The position numbers and the translations under genes are program-made. Positions 27,939 to 37,767 of a stretch of DNA of 64,000 bases are shown here, piece after piece. The notes beneath the pieces are model-generated. The model was not told the origin of the DNA. It did no database searches and was given only the letters and a program-made list of their open reading frames with translations. The DNA is from JAOZHU01 sp964506435 (GTDB lineage: Archaea; Thermoproteota; Bathyarchaeia; Bathyarchaeales; Bathycorpusculaceae). The DNA is taken from positions 1 through 64,000 of the forward strand of contig CAZDLK010000003.1 in NCBI GenBank assembly GCA_964506435.1. The letters run 5' to 3'. Numbering within the stretch: position 1 is the stretch's first letter; the number at the start of each line of letters is the position of its first letter.

Positions 27939-29395
27939 TTTCTGAAATGGTACACATCAATGTGTATGTATGACTTTTCGTTGATAACATGGAAATTTTC
28001 TTTTAGATCGGGCATTATCCCGCTTTCGTTCACGTGCCATAGGGGAAGAATAAAGATGAACTCTGATTTTTCACCTGTGGCGTTTTCTATCTCAGATAGA
28101 GAAGCAGCAGTCACGATTGCAGCGTTGCCTTTATAGTAATACGCCAGAGGTATTTTCACGTACCAGACAGGGATAATTATCGGAGTATCCGCTGAGAAGT
28201 TTGATAAGTCCAGCGCTACGCTTCGCCAATCCTCCTTCGTGTCAACAGCATATGATTGGCACACAGACACAAGATTCATACATACCAAAACGCAAATGAC
28301 GACTACAGCGCAAACCCGCCCCAATGAGGGACGCTTCAACTGTATTTTTGAAGACACAAACAATATTCCAAAAACCATCACTATCAAAAGCTCTGGAATA
28401 AAAATAGACACTTGCCTAAGAAGGAGAATAGGTGTCACGACTAAAGAGATAACAAGCACTGCCACAGGGAATAAGGCGAAGACTGCGAAAAAAGCCTTCG
28501 AACTAAGAGGTTTTCTAAATGCAGCAGCTAGACCTATGACCAAAAAGAAGACAGGAAGTAACAGCAAGCCCCAGAAATCGCTAACGCCGCTAACGTCAGG
28601 GGCAAAACCGCCCATCATACCAACATAGCAGTCGCGCAAAAGAAATAAATCGGGCTTCGGCATCCACGCCATGCCAACTTGAGGGTTAAAAACGGCGCCG
28701 TAGAGGGTTGGAAGCCACGGGACATACAGCAAAAATACGGCAATTAAGCAACTGATAATCGCCTTCGCATTTTTTATCATGCGAGAATTAAGAAAGAACA
28801 GCACGATGAGGTAAAGAGCCTGAAAACAAAAGACTAAGAGGCCGAAATAGTGGGTATACAGCATTAGCACTGATGAAACCACGTAAACTGCGAAGAATTT
28901 TTTGCCACTGGCACCCAAGCACTTCCAAAACGCGTAACAAGAAACTAAAACGAGAAGAGCCATTAGGCTAAACATTCGAGCCTCCTGCGAGTAATACACG
29001 TTTACGGGGTTAACAGCCAGCAAAAGCGAAGCAGTCAAGCCAACTTTGTTGTCGAATAAGTCTAAACAAACGTAATAGACCGCCAGAACCGTAAGTATGC
29101 CCAATACGGCTGAGAAACTCCTGAATGCAAATTCGCTTTGACCGAAAAGTGTCCAACATTTTAGTGCAAGGTAATAGAATGGTGGATGGATATCAGCCGC
29201 AGTCCAGTTTATCAAGGCGGACCCGCTCATGCGAGACGCATAGACGCTGACGCCTTCGTCTAACCAGAGGCTTTCATCTGATATTCCGAGGAACCTGACG
29301 GAGGCAGCCAACACTAAAATAAGAACAATGGGCAAACAAGCTTTACCGTGTTTAAGCCAAAAGTCTCTCAAAGTAACCAAAAACTCAAGCCTCAA
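27935..29395 (-). CDS. GT39-like (PMT/ArnT-type) membrane glycosyltransferase
   Basis: A 486-residue GT-C enzyme with about ten transmembrane helices. The first external loop has SDESLWLDEGVSVYA, where the D-E pair is the catalytic motif of PMT/ArnT-like transferases. IHPPFYYLALKCW and YYSQEARMFSLMALLVL are further family hallmarks. Such enzymes move a sugar from a polyprenyl-phosphate donor to an acceptor on the outer face. A smaller outward domain (about residues 385-486) ends the protein. The donor could be made by the DPM-like enzyme at 23800. Confidence 0.82.
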   Translation of the reverse strand: MRLEFLVTLRDFWLKHGKACLPIVLILVLAASVRFLGISDESLWLDEGVSVYASRMSGSALINWTAADIHPPFYYLALKCWTLFGQSEFAFRSFSAVLGILTVLAVYYVCLDLFDNKVGLTASLLLAVNPVNVYYSQEARMFSLMALLVLVSCYAFWKCLGASGKKFFAVYVVSSVLMLYTHYFGLLVFCFQALYLIVLFFLNSRMIKNAKAIISCLIAVFLLYVPWLPTLYGAVFNPQVGMAWMPKPDLFLLRDCYVGMMGGFAPDVSGVSDFWGLLLLPVFFLVIGLAAAFRKPLSSKAFFAVFALFPVAVLVISLVVTPILLLRQVSIFIPELLIVMVFGILFVSSKIQLKRPSLGRVCAVVVICVLVCMNLVSVCQSYAVDTKEDWRSVALDLSNFSADTPIIIPVWYVKIPLAYYYKGNAAIVTAASLSEIENATGEKSEFIFILPLWHVNESGIMPDLKENFHVINEKSYIHIDVYHFRK

Positions 29396-29465
29396 GAATG
29401 AACAGAATTGCCGTGATGGTGCAGCTATGGGCTGTTGCTTTCTTCAAGAGCCAACACAGAGACAA

Positions 29466-31319
29466 CTAAGAGTCATATGTCCAAGACCACGTTTCAACGA
29501 CGCTGATCCCATCGCCCAAATCAACCTTGGCATCACCGTTTCCATCAACCCACTTAAGTATCATACCACGTCCATAAAGCAAACCTGCATATTGAGTATC
29601 AAAGTACTGGAGAACCTGACACGCAGCCACGGTTCCACGGTCGGTGAGGCCCCAGCCAACCAAAACAGTCCTTCCATTATCATTATAGACGGATAAAAGC
29701 GCGTAATCATCCACACCCAAATTGTAAAAATAGTCCTCACCACTCAAATCTGAATGTATATAGGGAACATCACCAGCCCACTGCAAATAGAACGGTGCAG
29801 CCCCAAGCTGCTCATAGTAATATGTAAACATGTTCACAAGAGGCCCGCCAACAGAAATCACATTAGAATCACCAATTTTGTTCCAGTCAATAGCTACTGT
29901 CTCCTCGGCATCATTCCAAACTGCAACCGATGTATCCATCTTCGCTGACAAATTCCCTGAAATAGAAAGTTGACCAAGCTTACCTGCAACACCTAAACTG
30001 CCCATTAAATCTGAGGTATACGCCCGCCAACCAACTGGAGGGTGAACCTCAGTATCACCAATGATAAAAGTCGCATTCAACAAACCCGCGTCATTCACAA
30101 ACGGCAGAGAATAACTGGCAAGTGATCCCAGTTTGTTCTCTAAGGCGTAACACGCCGAAGCCAAGATCATTCCATTAGTTCTATCAATCAGCGAAGTCAC
30201 AACCCGTCCAGCTTCATTCACGCCATCCCAATAGCCATAACGGAAATCAGTGAACGATGCGTTCACATAATTAATCAAATCAAGAGCGTACTGAGTACCG
30301 AACAAAGAATAAAAACCAAAACCAACTTTGATGTAAGCAATCGGGGTTATGGATTGAGGGCCTATCGTCCATGTTTGGCCATCCGGCTGAACAATCCACT
30401 CGTAAACGTAACTTGGAGAGTCAAGTCCGGTATTTCCTTCACTGAACGCTGTGAAATTTCCAGTAGCGAGGTAACGGTTCTCCTGCGCCAAATAACACTT
30501 ATAAATTAAACTGTCGATGTCAGGGTCAGATGGCAGAGTGAACGCGGCTAAAAGCAACGGCTCGCTTGTAAACTCGGTTATCGGCAACGTAACACCATAA
30601 GTCGTAACTTGCGGTCCCGTGATTATTTCATCCAAAGAGTCCAGCGCATCTTGAACAGGCGCATACACATCGAAACCAAAATACATGAAGCCATGAGCCA
30701 CGTACCACTCGTACAGTCCAGCAGTATTTGTCCAAGCAGTAGGAGAAGAAGCCAATCCAGTAAGGTTCATCCGCTCTAAAACAATGGCATCTATAGCCAA
30801 AGCGTACTCTGGTCTCTGTGTCTTTACAGCATTCAAAGCTATCAAAAGATAACCTAGATCGGACACTCCTGTGGTTGAATTGCTTAAATTCCGTGCTGGC
30901 TGCCCTGTCCTCGCGTCATGCCATACATAAGAAACATTCCCAGAGCCAAGCTCCCTATTTTGCAGAAAGGTCATAATCTTGTTAAGCCTGTAAGTGCTGC
31001 CCCAGTCGCCTGTTCTCAACAGAATACCTATTTCTTCAGCATTCAATATAGCGAAAATGTACGTTCCAAGATCCCACTCAGTAAAATATGGCCAATTCTC
31101 CAGCAAACTTGCGCCACACAAGCCAGTGCTATCATCAACAGCTGCGCCAGGCTGGAAAAAACTCCAAGCGTTAGTTGCCCACGTAACCCATTCAGAAGTC
31201 TCCGAGTCCGCTCGCACAACAAACCCTTGTTGACCAACAAAATAAGCATTGGAAAACAAGGCAAGTAACAGAACAAACAGCAAGGCCGACGAGACTAAAC
31301 GCCCAGTCATATTAACCAC
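29466..31319 (-). CDS. Secreted DUF3131-like alpha/alpha-toroid protein
   Basis: A 617-residue exported protein with a signal peptide (about residues 1-36). The main domain resembles DUF3131, related in fold to glucoamylase-like toroids: ATNAWSFFQPGAAVDDSTGL, WDLGTYIFAILNAEEIGIL and DARTGQPARNLSNSTTGVSDLGYLL in sequence. SEGNTGLDSPSYVYEWIV and the Trp/Tyr-rich inner positions are compatible with sugar binding. A C-terminal region (about 440-610) is of unknown type. It is homologous to the protein at 35275, and both flank a GT-C gene and a GT4 gene. It may process or bind the surface glycan outside the cell. Confidence 0.68.
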   Translation of the reverse strand: MVNMTGRLVSSALLFVLLLALFSNAYFVGQQGFVVRADSETSEWVTWATNAWSFFQPGAAVDDSTGLCGASLLENWPYFTEWDLGTYIFAILNAEEIGILLRTGDWGSTYRLNKIMTFLQNRELGSGNVSYVWHDARTGQPARNLSNSTTGVSDLGYLLIALNAVKTQRPEYALAIDAIVLERMNLTGLASSPTAWTNTAGLYEWYVAHGFMYFGFDVYAPVQDALDSLDEIITGPQVTTYGVTLPITEFTSEPLLLAAFTLPSDPDIDSLIYKCYLAQENRYLATGNFTAFSEGNTGLDSPSYVYEWIVQPDGQTWTIGPQSITPIAYIKVGFGFYSLFGTQYALDLINYVNASFTDFRYGYWDGVNEAGRVVTSLIDRTNGMILASACYALENKLGSLASYSLPFVNDAGLLNATFIIGDTEVHPPVGWRAYTSDLMGSLGVAGKLGQLSISGNLSAKMDTSVAVWNDAEETVAIDWNKIGDSNVISVGGPLVNMFTYYYEQLGAAPFYLQWAGDVPYIHSDLSGEDYFYNLGVDDYALLSVYNDNGRTVLVGWGLTDRGTVAACQVLQYFDTQYAGLLYGRGMILKWVDGNGDAKVDLGDGISVVETWSWTYDS

Positions 31320-31402
31320 TAATGCCGGATAACCTGATTATGCAACCCACGGCAATTAAGGCTTTTCATCAGATGCCAAATAACTTTCATTTCAACCCTC
31401 AG

Positions 31403-34036
31403 CTAAGCGAACTTCGAGTCTAACGGTTTAGGCTTAAACAACTTAAACAGGACGACCGCGGCTGCTATAATTATGACAGCTGAGGCAAGATACCACATTA
31501 TCCCCAAGGGAAGAAAACCGTAATGAATGTAATATATGAAGTGAAAAGAAAACCACAGGACAAGACCAACGGAAAACAGCATCCCCTGCCAAGTTTTCAA
31601 GATTACCAATTTACCTCTCGAATAAGTTATACCAATTAGGCTGAGCGCTACTACTGCCGATGGCAGGACAGCAACAATAGCTGTGTCCACGGGCAAGTTC
31701 ATGGGAATCCAATAGTACCCAGTTCCCGTGAGAAAGAGGCTGAAAGACCATACAGGTAAAACCACCACGGAAAGAACAACTGCCATGAGTGCAAGCCCCG
31801 ATTCCTTCTTGAGATACGAGTAGGTTATGAGGAGAGGGATGATCCACAAGTAGTATTGTTCGTACACACGGAAGAACAGCAAATAGAAAATAAGGAACAC
31901 CACAATGAAGTAGCCTACAGTTAGTTTAGCGTAATTTTCATTTTGCGAGCCGCGAGTTTTTAAACCAAAATATATTGAAATGCAGAGAACTGAGAAGATG
32001 AGGAGATACGTCAAATATGGTGATGTGACATCGAAGCCTGATAGTGATAAATAACTCATGTACGAGGTTGAAGGCACGTAAGAGGAGACTGAGCCTGAGC
32101 CAACTCTGCCTCTAATAAACTGCAGAAACAACTCAGGAGCCACCTGCAATCCAGTTACAGCGAGAAGCGGCAAATAAAGGAGGACAACAATCCCTGCAAC
32201 AATACCCAACGTGATTAATAACTGGCGATACTTCTTTTCTCTCAGTAAAGTGAGCCCTATAGGTATGAGACCTAGGAAACCGAAGGCTTTGGTTAAACCT
32301 GAAAGAGTGTAAAAAACCACGCCGTACAAGGGTTTTCCATCAAAAAGCGAATAGTACGTACCCGCCAAAAACAACGCAACAGCGATGCCATCGTACATTC
32401 CCCAAACGCTGGAAAGCACAATTGCCAAGGGACTTAGAAAATAGACGAAAGCGTATAACCTTCCAGATAATTCCAGTTTACCGCCATCGATCTTTTTTAG
32501 AATTTTAAGCAGAAAGTAGAAACTGAACAAGTCGGACAAAATAAAGGGCACCTTGAGGAAGACAGCTTCCAACATGTTAAAGTGATGAGCTAGAAAGCCT
32601 ACTTCCTGAAAGCCCACTATCCTGAGAAGGGCATAAGGCGAGGAAGTTAACAACAGAAGATAGCAGTTAAGCGGAAGAGGAAATGTCCTAATATTCAGCA
32701 CTCCAGACTCATAGAATAGTCTAACCGCTTGCGTCCACACGCTCATATCGTATTCGTGACCAGTAAAAGGAGCCACCACAAGTCTACAGGCAATTCCATA
32801 AGCAAATAGGGCTGCGAATAAAACGATTGGAGACTTGAAGAAATAATCTTTAAATCGGAAAGCTACTGCCAACAGCAGAAGTGGAATAGCTATCAGAGTG
32901 ATTACCATCCCGAATGCCAAATCGTTGACTTGATTCAAGTCTGTAACTGACGCTGCGCGCTCATCTGAAGCCATCAGCTCTATCGAATCGAGTTTAAAGG
33001 TTTGAAAACCGTCAGGCTCAACACCTGTTTTCAGTATCACAATCGAGGAGTTACTCAACAGTGACTGCAAGAGCGTTAATTCCTCAGAATACGCTAGCAA
33101 CCCTGAAGAAGCATCAAGCCTATAGATGTCAACTACAGCGCTGTCATGAGAAAGAAAAACGGAACCCTGAGCCACTTGAAGCAAATCGCTACCATTTTTT
33201 GAAAACAGAACCACTGTGTACTCAAATTCTGAATTTGACGTGAGCGTATAAGTCACTGAAACCCATTTTACACTCCAATAGTCAAACGTATATTCGTCAG
33301 GTAAGTCTATGATTACTGCATGGAATGGGATTTCGGTGGAAATGAATTGAGCAGCGCCGGGAATTTCGCTGGCGCTGAGGCTTCGTTCAGAGAACCCGAT
33401 GTGAGATATACAAAGAAATTGCTCCCCGTCACTTTTGTAATTGGCCTGGCTGTCCAATATGACATTGATATACGTTATCGTGGACACTATACTGCCTACT
33501 GCTTGTTCGCTGAATGATGCTAAATCTATAACATGAGTCTCCCATTGTGATTGTCCAGGCACATCATCTAATGGAGATGTTTCCCACCAAACTTGCTGTT
33601 GAACGCCAGTTGAGTCGGTTCCTACGAACCTTACGTGGTAGATTGCGCCTTCTGAAACACTAATGTTTATGTTGAAAATGGGCAGTTCGGAAACAGGTAT
33701 ATTCAATTCTCTGGAGAGTAGGGTAAACTGTGATGCTTTTTCATGATCAAAGGTGGTGTTTAAGCTTAGGGTGCCATCATCATTTACGGAGAGTGAACTG
33801 CTGACGTTCTCGTCGTATTTCCGCCAGTTGTCAATGTCCACCGCAAAATCGTCTATGCTCCAGTCTGACTCTTTCGCGAGGTTATAGGAAACTATTTTCA
33901 CCTTAAGGTCTGAGGCTGGAATTTCTGAATAATGGTAAGTTTTTTCTGGCACTGCACTCCTAAGGCACAAAGTGAGAACGACAAGAAAGATAACCAACGC
34001 CAGCAGCAAGTACTTAAATTTCTTTTTCACTAACAC
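31403..34036 (-). CDS. GT-C-like membrane protein with large external N-terminal domain
   Basis: An 877-residue protein. It has an N-terminal transmembrane anchor (about residues 8-26), an outward domain of about 350 residues with beta-rich segments and sequons, and then about thirteen transmembrane helices. The loop after the second helix contains FTGHEYDMSVWTQAVRLFY, where the Asp is in the GT-C catalytic position. LSPLAIVLSSVWGMYDGIAVALF resembles GT87/DUF2029-type mannosyltransferases. It probably transfers a lipid-linked sugar to the glycan outside the membrane. The external domain has no recognised relatives. Confidence 0.68.
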   Translation of the reverse strand: MLVKKKFKYLLLALVIFLVVLTLCLRSAVPEKTYHYSEIPASDLKVKIVSYNLAKESDWSIDDFAVDIDNWRKYDENVSSSLSVNDDGTLSLNTTFDHEKASQFTLLSRELNIPVSELPIFNINISVSEGAIYHVRFVGTDSTGVQQQVWWETSPLDDVPGQSQWETHVIDLASFSEQAVGSIVSTITYINVILDSQANYKSDGEQFLCISHIGFSERSLSASEIPGAAQFISTEIPFHAVIIDLPDEYTFDYWSVKWVSVTYTLTSNSEFEYTVVLFSKNGSDLLQVAQGSVFLSHDSAVVDIYRLDASSGLLAYSEELTLLQSLLSNSSIVILKTGVEPDGFQTFKLDSIELMASDERAASVTDLNQVNDLAFGMVITLIAIPLLLLAVAFRFKDYFFKSPIVLFAALFAYGIACRLVVAPFTGHEYDMSVWTQAVRLFYESGVLNIRTFPLPLNCYLLLLTSSPYALLRIVGFQEVGFLAHHFNMLEAVFLKVPFILSDLFSFYFLLKILKKIDGGKLELSGRLYAFVYFLSPLAIVLSSVWGMYDGIAVALFLAGTYYSLFDGKPLYGVVFYTLSGLTKAFGFLGLIPIGLTLLREKKYRQLLITLGIVAGIVVLLYLPLLAVTGLQVAPELFLQFIRGRVGSGSVSSYVPSTSYMSYLSLSGFDVTSPYLTYLLIFSVLCISIYFGLKTRGSQNENYAKLTVGYFIVVFLIFYLLFFRVYEQYYLWIIPLLITYSYLKKESGLALMAVVLSVVVLPVWSFSLFLTGTGYYWIPMNLPVDTAIVAVLPSAVVALSLIGITYSRGKLVILKTWQGMLFSVGLVLWFSFHFIYYIHYGFLPLGIMWYLASAVIIIAAAVVLFKLFKPKPLDSKFA

Positions 34037-34070
34037 TCTATCTCCATAGCAACATCAAAGATTAATCAAC

Positions 34071-35252
34071 TTACAAGCTCGACAGGTTCGCGAGAATGTC
34101 TTTTACAAATCGGCTGGAGGTAAAATCAGTGAAAACTCTTTGCTGGCCATTAGAAACTATGTGACGTCTAGTTTCTGCATCTAAAAGAAGCGTCTCGATA
34201 GCGTCTGCCAGCTGCTCCGAGTTATCGCCATCCACACATATGGTGTCTACGCCATTACGCAGCACTTCTGAAACACCGCTGTAATGGGATATTATAGGCG
34301 GTGCCCCGCAAATCAGAGCCTCCAAAGGAATAAGACCAAAAGGCTGGCGTTTAGGGATGGAAACAACCGCCGATGACCGTGAATACAGTGCGCTTAGCGC
34401 CTCATCCGTTAACTCTTTAATCCACAGAACGTTATCAGCGATACCGAGTGACCCCGCATGTCTCATCAAAGCATCTGCCTCATAATCTGCGCCGCCTGTA
34501 AATATTGCAACAAAGTCTCCAAGCTTAAGTCTCTGAAGAGCGTGAAGGCAAATCTTCGGGTTCCGCCAAAATTGTGCACCTCTTGGAAAAAATATTACTG
34601 GAATCCCATCACGAACATAGTTGCTGACGAGTTGAGAACCAAGTGCCGATGCAGTCATGTGCGCAATATTTACACCGGGATAAATCACTCTTATGCGCGA
34701 TTCATCAATGTTGTAAGCCGCAGCGTTCACTTTTTTAGACAACTGGCTGTTTGTCATTATAATGTCGCTTCTTTGAACTGCCTTAACGTCATCTGGGGCA
34801 TAACGTTTGGATACGAGTTGGTAGAACATGCGCAACCGCGACGGAAGAGTTTTCAGACCTTCCTTGTCGTGGAGAACCATAGGTGCCTCATGAAGATAGT
34901 GCGCTACTTTCGCGTTATGCTGTTTTGTGAATAAACCAGCGGCTATGCTTGATGGAAAACTTGATGTCACGATTAAATCAGTTTCAGAGTTAATCAGCTT
35001 TGCAAGAGCTTTTGCGAACCCTTTAACATTTAGCCAAAAGCTCAAGTTTCCAGTTGCAGCATGCCCAAGCTCTTTCACGGATACTCCAGCTTTTTGAGAT
35101 AACTCAGCTCGCCAATAGTCATGGCACATTCCTGTTACAAAATCAACTTGAATCTGTGCGTCTGCCAATCCAACCGCAAGGTCAGTCATCAATCTCTCAG
35201 CGCCGCCTACAAAATGCATGCTGGGATGAACTATAGTCAGATGGGTAAACAA
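34071..35252 (-). CDS. GT4-family glycosyltransferase (ALG2-like)
   Basis: A 393-residue GT-B enzyme resembling ALG2-type mannosyltransferases. The opening HPSMHFVGGAERLMTDLAVGLADAQ has the acceptor glycine motif. VIYPGVNIA ends the first domain, and QPFGLIPLEALICGAPPIIS is the donor-binding E-x7-E region. It acts on the cytoplasmic side. It begins 22 bases after the DUF3131-like gene and ends 34 bases before the GT-C gene, consistent with one transcript. Confidence 0.86.
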   Translation of the reverse strand: MFTHLTIVHPSMHFVGGAERLMTDLAVGLADAQIQVDFVTGMCHDYWRAELSQKAGVSVKELGHAATGNLSFWLNVKGFAKALAKLINSETDLIVTSSFPSSIAAGLFTKQHNAKVAHYLHEAPMVLHDKEGLKTLPSRLRMFYQLVSKRYAPDDVKAVQRSDIIMTNSQLSKKVNAAAYNIDESRIRVIYPGVNIAHMTASALGSQLVSNYVRDGIPVIFFPRGAQFWRNPKICLHALQRLKLGDFVAIFTGGADYEADALMRHAGSLGIADNVLWIKELTDEALSALYSRSSAVVSIPKRQPFGLIPLEALICGAPPIISHYSGVSEVLRNGVDTICVDGDNSEQLADAIETLLLDAETRRHIVSNGQQRVFTDFTSSRFVKDILANLSSL

Positions 35253-35274
35253 GAGTAATCACTGATAAGAGGCG

Positions 35275-37599
35275 TTAGTAAAAGTCTTCAAGCTTCCCAT
35301 CATAGACGACGTAACCCGTTTTCGTTAATGTCCTATTACCATATTCAAATTGCCAAAGAGCATCAATACTCAACGATAAATCTGTGCAAATTAAATTGCT
35401 CGGATCCTCACCAAACCTGGAACCCGTGAAGTTTATGGCTTTGCTGCTTGACAGAAATGGATCAGCCGCCTGAAAAGTATATTTTAATGCACTTACAACG
35501 TTATTGCCCACTCTTGCTATCCTACAATCAGTGTTCATAAGCCACTCAATCGTCCAGCCTTTGGTCGCTGGAAACACGCTCAAATCACTGCTCGTATATG
35601 TGAAATGGTATTCGGGAGTGGTTGGAAAACTGGATTCAAATGCGCTGGCGAAATCAGCAGCCGTGAGTACATCAAAAGTCTCGTAAACCCACTTGTAGTT
35701 TTCAACGAATAATCCCAAGAGATCAGCATTATCCTCACTGACCAGCCAGTCAAGCTCAAGGAAAAAAGGAGTAAAAAATGGATTGTTCAAGCTCACGTAC
35801 TTGAACTCCACCATGCCAACGCCATTATTGTACAAGTCTATCAGGTGATTGTTGTCAAAATGGTATGTATCCGTTGGGGCTATGGAAAGAGGAGACATAA
35901 CTAGAACGCTGGAATCCTTCTGCGTTTTCGCAGGAACCAAACTGTTACGCCGAGAAGCATAATAAGGCGTAGAAAAACCTCCGCGAAGAGACACAAAGTC
36001 TATGTTAACTTGATCCCAAGCATTCCCCACAGCGAAACTTGTATTGAACGTGTCTTTCAAATAGTTTAAAGTAAAGGTATCCAGCTGGAACGAGAAAACA
36101 CCTGAAGGATAACTCCCATCCGCCAACATGAACTCATTAAACCTCGCATCCACCACATCTTCCCTATACTCGGTCGCCATTGTCTGCATGAAACTAAACT
36201 CGGGAATAATACAACCAGTATAATTCAAGGCTGCATTGTAAACTAGCTGAAAAAGGTCATGATCACTCTCACGGATAACAATAGTAACATTGTAAGCCCC
36301 AATAACGTCTAAAAGCTGAAGCTGCTCCTCGATACGTTCAGGCGCCACAACAAACGTTGTCACCGCATACCTTGGAAAAGCAGCAGCAGCAGCAGTTGGC
36401 TCCAAACTAACAACCGAAGACTTCGAAAACTTGGCATAGCATGCAGCCTGCAAAATCATACCGTTAGTCTTGTCAGAAAGCACCGCAACTGTCCCGCTCT
36501 CCAGAATGCCATCCAAAAAGCCGTTATCAGTAGCCAAAGATGAAACCTCATCAACCAATAATTGAGTGTAATTGTTGTCATATACAACGTGAAAAGCGAA
36601 AGCTATCTTCGTGTAAACCACTTCAGGCACATCAACGACTCCACCAGCAGTAATCACCCAAGATTCACCTGTGCCCGTTACAATCCACTCATAAATGTAA
36701 TACTGCGGCGCAAGATAGGCACCTTCGCTGAAGGCAGTAAGCGTCCCTGTTAACTCATAACGCTTTTGCTGAGCCGAAAAAACCCTGTCAGCATAGGTTC
36801 TATACAAATCGTTCGCCCTGTCGGAAAGCACCGCAAGCATAAGCGGCTCCGACGTTATGTCCGCCTGAGGTATCGCCTCGCCATAAACATCCACCGTGCT
36901 GCCCCCGCCAAGATCTGCAAGGTCCCGCAGTTGTGGAGTTGAAAAACCAAACGCCCAATAGCCTTGTGCAGCATAAAACGGGTAAATGTCGTTGGCGGCA
37001 AAATAGCTACTCTGAGCAAAGAAATCAAAGTTATATCGAGCAACAACAGACTCTATTCTGCTTGAGAGATCAGGTCTATTACTTCTTAAATCGTCTAACG
37101 AAAGAAGAAGATTAGCTACATCTGAAGCGTGTGCTGCCTGATTACCCAGATCATCGGGGACGCGCCCAGTATTAGCATCATATTGCGCATAGGGCAGACC
37201 ATCACTCGTAATAGCTCTGGTCTCAAGAAAACTTAGAACACGCTCCAACCTATAATCAGATCCCCATGAACCCTCCCGCGAAATTATCCCCAGCCGCTCA
37301 GCGCAAATAATAGCTGAAATGTACACGCCAAGGTCCCAATCCGTGAACCTCTGCCAATCCGCCCTAGCGTAATGCAACCCAGTTTCAAAACTCACGCCAA
37401 CCCCAGGCTGAAAGTATCTCCAAGCAACCTCCGCCCAATCAGCCCAATCAGCAACATCCGCATCAGTGTCGTCAGTGGTAGGCACAATTTGAGATGGAAC
37501 AAAGTAAAAAAGACTAGCAAGTAAGAGCAGCACAAGTAGAACCACACCAAAGCCCACTACTGGGGCAACAGGCTTACCAAAAAAACCTTGCTTCTTCAC
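35275..37599 (-). CDS. Secreted DUF3131-like protein with extra C-terminal domain
   Basis: A 774-residue exported protein, membrane-anchored or processed at its N-terminus (hydrophobic helix about residues 13-34). The DUF3131-like domain (about 45-410) parallels the protein at 29466: AWRYFQPGVGVSFETGL, WDLGVYISAIICAERLGII and LPYAQYDANTGRVPD. The region from about 415 to 700 is a second domain (FVVAPERIEEQLQLLDVIGAY, DHDLFQLVYNAALNYTGCIIPEFSF) with a layout reminiscent of polysaccharide-deacetylase-like barrels. The His/Asp metal triad was not confirmed. It is probably an outer-surface glycan-binding or glycan-modifying protein. Confidence 0.66.
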   Translation of the reverse strand: MKKQGFFGKPVAPVVGFGVVLLVLLLLASLFYFVPSQIVPTTDDTDADVADWADWAEVAWRYFQPGVGVSFETGLHYARADWQRFTDWDLGVYISAIICAERLGIISREGSWGSDYRLERVLSFLETRAITSDGLPYAQYDANTGRVPDDLGNQAAHASDVANLLLSLDDLRSNRPDLSSRIESVVARYNFDFFAQSSYFAANDIYPFYAAQGYWAFGFSTPQLRDLADLGGGSTVDVYGEAIPQADITSEPLMLAVLSDRANDLYRTYADRVFSAQQKRYELTGTLTAFSEGAYLAPQYYIYEWIVTGTGESWVITAGGVVDVPEVVYTKIAFAFHVVYDNNYTQLLVDEVSSLATDNGFLDGILESGTVAVLSDKTNGMILQAACYAKFSKSSVVSLEPTAAAAAFPRYAVTTFVVAPERIEEQLQLLDVIGAYNVTIVIRESDHDLFQLVYNAALNYTGCIIPEFSFMQTMATEYREDVVDARFNEFMLADGSYPSGVFSFQLDTFTLNYLKDTFNTSFAVGNAWDQVNIDFVSLRGGFSTPYYASRRNSLVPAKTQKDSSVLVMSPLSIAPTDTYHFDNNHLIDLYNNGVGMVEFKYVSLNNPFFTPFFLELDWLVSEDNADLLGLFVENYKWVYETFDVLTAADFASAFESSFPTTPEYHFTYTSSDLSVFPATKGWTIEWLMNTDCRIARVGNNVVSALKYTFQAADPFLSSSKAINFTGSRFGEDPSNLICTDLSLSIDALWQFEYGNRTLTKTGYVVYDGKLEDFY

Positions 37600-37767
37600 G
37601 CTGACAAACCGCCCAAATAGCTACTTCAAAGTTTCCATTGGCGCAGACACATAGGGCACAGCAGAAAACTCTGCAAGCCACTCGGCACTAAGCCGCATAT
37701 CCCCCAAAGCAACCCTACTTTTTTCACTGAACCCGCACAAACAAACCAGCGAATACCGAAAACACAA

